From Pseudofabraea citricarpa (Eukaryota > Ascomycota > Leotiomycetes > Helotiales > Dermateaceae): a stretch of DNA of 64,000 nt. The notes beneath the pieces were generated by a model, which was not told the DNA's origin, ran no database searches, and worked only from the letters and a program-made list of their open reading frames with translations. The DNA lies in NCBI GenBank assembly GCA_029641185.1, contig JAPWGK010000007.1, positions 310,001-374,000 on the forward strand, in the 5' to 3' direction. Every line of letters starts with the position of its first letter. Within the stretch, counting starts at the first letter, position 1. The position numbers and the translations under genes are program-made. Shown piece by piece: positions 56,572 through 64,000 of this stretch.

Positions 56572-58184
56572 CTACAATTTTGCTTTCCCTGAAACCCTGT
56601 TCAGTTCGAGCACATCCTGCTGCTTCATTCCATACTTGGACATAATCTCTGTCGTCTTCTTCTTCTGAGCCTCGATCCTCTCTCTTAACGCATTCCCTCT
56701 CTTGTTCTCATTCTTGCCCAATTGTAAAATATGAACCTCATCGGGGCCGTCAACAATACGCATTGTACGACCGTGGGCCCACATGTTGGCGAGAGGTGTG
56801 TCTTGACTAACTCCAGTACCTCCATATGCCTGCATGGCACGATCAAGCACAGTTAGAAGCATTGATGGTACTTGGACCTTAACCTCTGCAATTTCTTTCA
56901 ATGCCGACTTTGCATTTCCCTCGTCAATTTTGATCGCTGCGTTCAACACAGAGAGACGCGCAGTGTCGATCTCGATACGGGACCGAGCTACTCTTTCTAG
57001 CATGATGCCGTGCTCAGATAGTTGCTTGCCAAAGGGTTTCTTCGCTGGGTCGTTAAGCCGAGCAAGGAAAAATTCGAGGCCCTTCTCTGCTGATCCGATA
57101 GAACGCATCGCATGGTGAATACGACCGGGGCCAAGTCGTCCTTGGACAACCTCAAATCCTCGTCCTTCCCCAAGAACCATGTTACTATCGGGAACACGGA
57201 CATTATTGAAGCTTATATGCCCGTGACCGTGAGGGGCATCATCAAATCCCATCACCGACAACATTCTCTTGATAGTGATACCTGGTGTATCTGCCGGGAC
57301 GAGGATCACCGATTGTTGTTTATACTTGTCTGAATTACCAGGAGATGATTTGCCCATGACAATGTAAATCTCGCATCGTTTATCACCAGCACCACTACTC
57401 CACCATTTCTTAAACAGTCAGTATTGGCTTACACAAGGGATGTCACCTGATGACGTACTTCACCATTGAGAACCCACTCGTTTCCTTCCTTGCGCATTTC
57501 TAGCTCAATATTTGTAGCATCGCTAGATGCAACTTGAGGCTCGGTCATCAAGAATGCAGACCTAATTTTCCCATCCAGTAGAGGGGCCAGCCACCGTTGT
57601 TTCTGTGCCTCGGTTCCATACTTGGCAAGTACTTCCATGTTGCCAGTGTCAGGTGCTGCACAATTGCACGCCTAAAAACCGTCAGTGGATGATCTTGGGG
57701 TAAGTTACTCTGAGTCGTCTGCAGAGGGCTTCCATGTCTTTAATAAAATACTCACTTCACTTGCTACGAAGCTCTTCCCCAAATACTCGGCCATCAACCC
57801 ATACTCCAGATTGGAAAACCCAGCACCTTCTTTGAAATGAGCTTTTGGGAGGAACATATTCCAGAGACCCAATGCTCTAGCTTTCAGCTTCAAGTCCTCA
57901 ATGACGGGTGGGTGCGAAGAGAATCGCTCTTTTGCCCCCGTTCCGATTTGCTGCATGAACACAGCATCGGCGGGGATGCATTCTTCTTCGACAAACTTTT
58001 CTACCTGAACTTCGGATCAGCTTGGTCATCTCAAAGCATCTCAATAACTTCTTCGTGGTGATGAGCTTACCAGATCAAGGGTCTTTGCTGCCCTTTCGCT
58101 CACGAATGGTCGGGCGATAGCCGGGATCCGGTCATACGCCTTGATGTGGCCCGATTGGGAATTCATCAGATATGGGACAGACAT
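56572..58184 (-). CDS. Acyl-CoA dehydrogenase (ACAD10/11-like)
   Basis: FAD enzyme of fatty-acid beta-oxidation, in mitochondria or peroxisomes. Exons 58184-58071, 58004-57756, 57671-57459 and 57408-56572 give about 470 aa. Family landmarks are the dehydrogenase N-terminal helix region, [30 protein letters not shown] (FAD-binding TEP motif), [25 protein letters not shown] and [15 protein letters not shown] with [11 protein letters not shown]. Its length and motifs match the dehydrogenase part of the ACAD10/11 group, which acts on long branched or hydroxylated acyl-CoAs in animals; the fungal substrate is not known. All joins are phase 0 and introns are 50-84 nt. The N-terminus has no clear mitochondrial presequence. 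Confidence 0.93.
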
Positions 58185-61100
58185 GGCTATTGTTGTTGGG
58201 ATAATTGAGATGGAGATAATTGATATGATGATGGAGTTGGGACTCGAGCGATGAATATAAAGATGCCAGAGATCACGCGGGGATGGAAATGGTTTCATGC
58301 GGAGAAGATGAGCGGTGGCTTAGCCGAGGAGGGAGGAGGGGTGTTAGCTGCCGAGGTCTGCGGTGTTAACTCGTTACTTCGTTAGCGTCTTACAGCCTGT
58401 GGATATCTGCGCCACAGGCCTCTTGATACGCTCTCTATTTCCGTTCTCTTGGTTTTCCGTTCTCTTGGAATCAACTGATTTTCACCAGGGTATCAACAAC
58501 CTACCTACCTAGGTTATTCGGCTTTTGCTTCTTGTTCATGTTTTCTATTGGCTTTTACTCAACATTGGTCAATTTTGAAGACAGCACATAACTGTGGACC
58601 TATCACAGCCTGAAGCGACATAGCCGAGTGCCACCTGAGAACATTTGTTGAGCAATATTTATACCCACCCAGGTAACAAGGTATATTGAAGACTGGATTA
58701 TTCCATTCGCTTGGAATTCAGAGCAATGGAACAAGTCGATAAAAATAGGAAACATTTAGGGGAAGAAGTGCGTTCGTTTGCCGTCCTTCGTCGTTGTCTC
58801 GCTTATTTCTCCAGCATGCCCCTGAGTAAAAAGGGGCGGAAAATAAAGTGAAGAGTGAAAGGAATAAAATCATTATGTTTCTAGAAACCAAGCAGCTGTA
58901 TGGCTGGGAATAGATATCAACCAATCCTTTTCTATTCGTACTGAGTGGTGGTTTATTAGGAGTAGATTTTGTGGGGTGATTTGTTACCGAGATACCCGTC
59001 CAATAAATGCCCTGAAATTTATGAGAAATGGGTTCAGGATGAATCGTTGTTATTTAAAACAGTAGAATGGCATTGCTATTTTTTATCTGAGTATGATCAT
59101 AGCTACTACTATCAGGTGCTTGTCATATACCTAGATTCAACAATAATCGGATTCTACTTCACCTTGCTGTGACCTAAAACTCGCTATTAAACTTCTAGAA
59201 TTTAGAAGATGAACTAGATTCAATACAAGAGTGACATTTAAGTTCTTGTAACAAGATACGGTAGTATGCTATGTCTGCGCGAGCGATATGGTTATTACAG
59301 GATCCCAGAGACAGAGGATGAAAGAAAGTCGGGATACCCTATTGATGAGATTCGATATCCGCCAGGCCGAAAATACCACTAAAGACTCTCAAAGCTCGGT
59401 ACAGATAATTGTGATCTTTAGAGAGATCAGTAGAGCACTGAACTGAATGAAACTGAGAAGACCCATCTGGATTCATTCTGTTCGATGCTCTTGTGAAATT
59501 TGTTAAATGTTTCAGAACTAACAGACTGGAGAAACGTCTCCATCAGGGAGGGCATTGAAGTGATACGTCCGCTTGCGGACATTGCTGTAGGCACTTTATA
59601 GCTATACGAAGTATCTACATGAATAGATTTGCCACGATGACGCATTATATTATGCATAGCTCATGGTCTTTTTGCCGCAGAAGCCTGGCCGACTCGGATG
59701 GCACTACCTTCCAAGGTTTACAATTTATTTGAAACTCTCAAAGTGAGGCTGTTGGATCAGCGGGATCTGGCCATCATCGTGTCAAATTTAGTATTGCTTT
59801 TATGAAACGTTTAAATATAGTATAAATCCTGGTTTCCTAGTCCCTTATATGTAAAATTGCCCCAAAATCACGATGTGATGATGTTAAGACTGCTGACTGT
59901 CCCTGGCACCTGACTTTTGCCAAACAATAATATTATTAAGGTCATTTTCGGCGAGATTTTACAGAAATGGTCTCTTACCTTCGTCGTATGATAAATTTCA
60001 CGGCTGTTTTCAGCCAATGCCACCTCCTCTTTAGCCCTGAATAAAAGTCACCCGGAAATCACTAAATATTATAGGATTTTTGATATGAGGACGTGCTTTT
60101 ATTCTTCAGAATATCTCATATCACACCCACACGCACCCAAAAACTCATTTATCTAAGTTACTTCTTATACATGAAGTCTCTGTTGTAATTACTTTCTTTC
60201 CAACCGGTCTGTCGAGGCAGGAAATAAGGAGTGCTTTTTTAAGCGAGCAAGAAAACGACTCCAACAAAACTGAAAGAAAATGTTCATGGTAGAGAGGTCC
60301 CGAGGGTGCATCCAGAGAGAGTAAAGGTGATGAATTAATAGTCTCTGGAGAGCACAACTATGCTTACTACTTAGTGGTTATATCCATTCATCGTCATTTC
60401 GAATCTGGTTAAATTCATAAGTAAGGAGGTCGTGGAGCATTCACGAACTTTGGATTTTACTTAGGCTCAACCATTCTGAACAGATCTTGGGTAATCTTAA
60501 AAAGAGTTGTTTTAGTACAGCTTTATCATGTAGATCATCCTTCGCCCCCAAATCAACAACATAGATATCCTCATGACGCAGCTAATATTATCTATTCATT
60601 CCTTGCAGTCACATGCATAGAGAGAGGTTCATCAAAACCCAAAGTCTCAAGATGACGTGCAATACAAGTGGTCCTCTTGGTAGAACGGCTAAGCTCATTA
60701 CCGGGCCGAAAAACATTCATATTATCATTTCATCCCAAACTCCCGAGAAAGCCAAATTCTACCCGGAAAGAAAATTCTTCCAGACGATCGCCAGTAAAGA
60801 ATTACTGCATCAAAGGAATTGAACGAAATATCAGAGCGCCTATGATTTTGATCAAATTTCAAGATGTTTGAGTTTAGACTCCAGATCGCAGTTGATGTAA
60901 ATGCAAATTCTTCTCATGCATAGGACGAGCAGTAGATGGGTGATATCTGACACAGCGGGAAGTAGCAAAAGAGTGATTTTGCTGTAGGTTGCATTTGACC
61001 GGATAGTGGATGTCAATGGCTTAGTTCACCCGAAATAAATTTCACGGTTTCAGCGAATTCTTCACGAATCGTTGTAACTCAGATGCTTCAGTAGCTCAGA

Positions 61101-62056
61101 TATACTTTAAAAAATTCGTTCTCGGCTTGTTGATTTGAGAATCATGCGCTTTTGACTTTCCGATTTCAGCCCCTCGCCATCCCGAATGTTGATGCTGGCG
61201 GCCAAGTACTGACCATGTTGCCATGGACACAAGCGTTTATCCTTGCTAAAGAATGTGTCACTTATTCAAGGCGTTTCAAATGGTCTAGATTTAGTCTAAA
61301 GAGATGAGGAGCTATGGATTTTATGATGATACTGTCCCAAATACCTGGTCTGGAATTGGAAGTAGTAGACCTGTGTAAGAAGAGCTGCCGGTGTGATGAC
61401 GGAATTCGGGAAGGAAGCCGCATAAAGCAATCGGGACCTTTTCGACAATTTGAACAGCTACTGTATGTATTAGGAAGGGGCTGCATTGCCGTTGACCGGT
61501 TCCGTAGCCCCCAAACCGTGAAACGGCAGACGAGGCTTGCTGGGGCGCCTGTCACTCAAAAGATCATCCCTCATCAAGATCGTGAGCTTACCTGAGCGAC
61601 ACGTCCCGAGACCGTCTAGACAGGCTTTTCTATCCATTCCTCGAACCTCAATCTAGAGCCCGGCTGGCTTTTTGAACTTTATCTACCTCCACATTCTTAC
61701 ATGGTTACATCGTAGTCATCAGCTCCAAACTCTACTTCCCACGTGCGATTGATTGGCCCCTACCCAAAACTCGCAGATCTTCAATGGTTAAGCTTCTGTC
61801 ATTATTTAGTGCATTTATCAAAGCGGAAAACTGGGCACGAACGCGGTTACTTGCTCATCCAAGACCTCCAAAGACGTTGCTTGACGGAGGTGGAATATCA
61901 AGTCCGATCCTATATGGCTATCCAATCTAAGGTTAGATCCGAGTTCAGTACTGGAAAATTTTTACTATAAAGACGGCGGATTCTCTTTACCAGAATTCTA
62001 CCACTCTCTCATCATCCGCCATTTCGACTCTCCCAGGGCTCTCAACCAATTCGACA
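58185..62056. other. Long gene-free stretch
   Basis: About 3.9 kb in which no gene with recognised domain, signal peptide or splice-supported structure was found. The longest frames (59427-59657, 60613-60822, 61314-61595) are short and unconvincing. An ATG at 58724 begins a 41-codon frame (MEQVDKNRKHLGEEVRSFAV...) that is unproven. Moderately AT-rich. The last 100 bp holds the promoter of the next gene. Confidence 0.5.
61966..61972 (+). promoter_or_regulatory. TATA-box-like element of the Thr-rich secreted protein gene
   Basis: tataaag, 91 bp upstream of the start codon at 62057. Confidence 0.45.
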
Positions 62057-63652
62057 ATGCTTTTCCCCAAGTTTCTTCCAGTTTTTCTTGCCCTGAATGC
62101 AGTAGTTCAGGGCGCAGCTTTGGAGCCAAGAGCTACTCCTGCTCCAACATGCGCTGCTTCTTGCATGTAAGTGATGCTATACTTGATTCCCAACTTCAAA
62201 TAATATCTACTGACCTCCCTTAGTAAGACTTTAATTTCAACTTCTCCTCCAAGGACTTTGACAGTCCGGGGATCGACTGTCACAAGGTCCTTCACAGCTC
62301 CTGGAAGGACTATTACATTGCCTGGGTCAGTAACGACAAGACTTTCGACCAGATTTTCCACTCTCAATCCTAGGACTATCACGCTCACCCCACCTGCTCG
62401 CATTTCAACTGTAACTTCAAGACTTCCCGGGGTCACAATCACAAGAGTATCAGTTATAACTTCAAGACTGGCTGGGGCAACAACCACAAGAGTATCAGTT
62501 ATAACTTCAAGACTTCCCGGGGCCACAATCACAAGAGTATCAGTTATAACTTCAAGACTTGCTGGAGCCACCATCACTAGAATATCAACTCTACCCGTGC
62601 AAACTCGCACGATATCGCAAGGATTCACTGTAACTAGAGTCTCGATTCAGCCCGGATCTGTCATCACACGTATTCAAACTGTTTTCAGCACGATAAATTC
62701 CAGATCTCCAATTTCGACTATTACGAGGGTTTCTATTCAGCCAGGTCCTACTATCACGCGCATTCAAACCATTCTAAGCACAGTTTCTCCTAGAGCCCCA
62801 GTTACCATCACAAGGGTCTCTCTTCAGCCCGGCCCTACTATCACGCGTATTCAGACTTTCCTAACCACAATTACTGCCTCAGGAGTAGGCGGCGTCCGCA
62901 CTCTGTACAGCACAATCGTTTCAAACAGGCCAGCTTCTACACTGACAGTAGCTGGACCAGGTCTCACTTCTTTGATCACCACAAGAATTCCTGGACCCAC
63001 GTTAATTTCAACTCTTACGCAAATTTCGACTCTCATACGGCCTGGTTCAATTAGCACAATAACGCAGGCCGGTTCAATTAGTACAGTTACGCAGGCTGCG
63101 GCTACACTGACTCAGTTTTCCACAATTGTTCAAGTTTCCACCTTCAGTGTAACCGGATCTGGATTTACTATTACTGAGACTTCATCCGCAGAACCAGTTA
63201 CAGTCACTGAAACTTCAGAAGCAGAGCCAGTCACCATCACAGAGACTTCGGCTGGAGAAGCAACCACAGTAACAGAGACATCTACCATTTCAGGAGAAGC
63301 CGGGGGCTTTGTGACAATCATCTCTACCTTGGAACCAGTCATTCAAACTTTCATTGAAACCATCACGTCTCTTTCAACACTCCCTCCCATTACACTCGAC
63401 CCCCTTACAGTCAGTCTTGTCTCGACTCTCCAGCTACCACCAGTTACTCTCGATCGAACGGTCACTTTGCCAGCAGTCACTCTTCCTGGCGCCAGCATTA
63501 CAATCAGTGCCGTCTCCACTCTCTCACTCCCAGCCCTTACGGTAACTTCTTTTCTACCAGCAGTTACTTCGACTATCAGAGTAACAGCCCCAGCTGTGAC
63601 ATTGACGTCAATTGTCACTTTGCCACCAGTCACAGTCAGACTACCCATCTAA
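62057..63652 (+). CDS. Secreted Thr/Ser-rich tandem-repeat protein
   Basis: Exon 1 62057-62166, intron 62167-62223, exon 2 62224-63652; about 512 aa. A signal peptide (MLFPKFLPVFLALNAVVQGAA) and a short CAASC segment precede a low-complexity, Thr/Ser/Val/Ile-rich body. Three repeat classes occur: a 15-residue unit of the type TSRLPGATITRVSVI (four 45-bp copies at 62414-62593), a unit of about 33-37 residues containing RVSIQPGPTITRIQT, and a TET-S/AEPVT unit (about 63170-63290). Hydrophobic Val/Ile/Leu alternates with Thr, as in beta-strand-forming wall or adhesin proteins. Few charged residues, few cysteines, no GPI-type C-terminus visible, no recognised enzymatic domain. Heavy O-glycosylation is expected. 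Probably a cell-surface or matrix protein; function unknown. The stop at 63652 is unambiguous. Confidence 0.82.
62414..62593 (+). repeat. Four 45-bp in-frame coding repeats
   Basis: Units start at 62414, 62459, 62504 and 62549; the first three are nearly identical (acttcaagact + agagtatcagttata), the last has diverged. Confidence 0.9.
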
Positions 63653-64000
63653 ATCAGGAATTTAGAATAAAATCAAGCGCGTTTGCTTTTTTACTTTTAG
63701 CACTAATAATTTTGAGAGGTGGAAATAATATACAACTTAGTAGCAAGAAGGAATGTAATCAGATAATCACACAATAGCCTTACTATGGCCACTTAATAAA
63801 ACATTCTTCATTGAAATTTCAATGGATATCACACGATATGTCAAAAGCGTGAAATGCCATTGTGAATGTTATAAAAATGGGTTTTTTATCACTCGAGGTT
63901 GATATAATTTCCTGCTAAATAATTCTAACCCTAGATGGAAAGTAGATTTATAAGCTTTTTGTGTGGTAAGCGACGAAACTGCACCGGTGCGAAACTGCTG
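63653..64000. other. Intergenic region at the right window edge
   Basis: AT-rich 3' flank of the repeat protein gene; no gene seen before the window ends. Confidence 0.5.

Noticed and set aside
61314..61595. 93-aa plus-strand frame
   Set aside because: No domain or conserved-looking composition; opposite strand equally open.
62107..62628. 173-aa minus-strand frame opposite the Thr-rich protein
   Set aside because: Antisense reading of 45-bp repeats; sense strand has signal peptide and intron.
1..64000. CRISPR arrays, bacterial operons or rRNA genes
   Set aside because: None seen; gene structure is eukaryotic throughout and tandem repeats here are coding or simple-sequence repeats.

Overview
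This window is nuclear DNA of a filamentous ascomycete. Genes carry many short introns (about 45-260 bp, usually with GTAWGT-type donors and CTAAC-like branch sites). They include a RID-type DNA methyltransferase, a Zn2Cys6 regulator, a cellobiose dehydrogenase, a pectate lyase and a GH16 enzyme. This gene set fits a plant-associated saprotroph or necrotroph, possibly Leotiomycetes; the lineage is an inference. Many exon joins below were worked out by hand from splice signals, frame continuity and family conservation.

Layout, left to right. 0.2-3.1 kb: RID DNA methyltransferase (minus), head-to-head with ADE4 (5.1-6.9 kb). 7.9-14.6 kb: cellobiose dehydrogenase, an intron-containing tRNA-Leu(CAA), a duplicated-domain cysteine-rich secreted protein, and an AlaX-like tRNA editing protein. 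15.7-24.5 kb: PL1 pectate lyase, secreted class 3 lipase, amidase-signature enzyme, GH16 glycosidase. 25.7-30.3 kb: FAT1-type acyl-CoA synthetase and an F-box-like protein. 30.3-33.4 kb: gene-free repeat-derived island with a Copia-like LTR remnant, a strong hairpin and an AT-rich element bounded by about 32 bp terminal inverted repeats. 33.4-38.8 kb: HhH-GPD DNA glycosylase, MSC7-type aldehyde dehydrogenase, alpha/beta hydrolase. 39.4-50.7 kb: a housekeeping block with ATP synthase subunit d, NAC alpha, ribosomal L14, a DUF2235 protein, YIF1 and the SRP receptor alpha subunit. 51-64 kb: a protein with a catalytically decayed RNase H-like domain and a Gln/His repeat tail, tRNA-Arg(ACG), a Zn2Cys6 factor, an acyl-CoA dehydrogenase, a 3.9 kb gene-free stretch and a secreted Thr/Ser repeat protein.

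There is no sign of one biosynthetic cluster or operon-like unit. Loose functional groups are secreted plant cell-wall or nutrient enzymes (CDH, PL1, lipase, GH16), lipid activation and oxidation (FAT1, ALDH, acyl-CoA dehydrogenase) and secretory pathway components (NAC alpha, SRP receptor, YIF1). The most unusual observations are the degenerate RNase H/QH-repeat protein, the TIR-bounded AT island in the same window as RID, the Thr-rich repeat protein, the duplicated cysteine domain, and several extreme gene structures (an 11-nt internal microexon, a GC-AG intron, 10- and 12-nt first exons).
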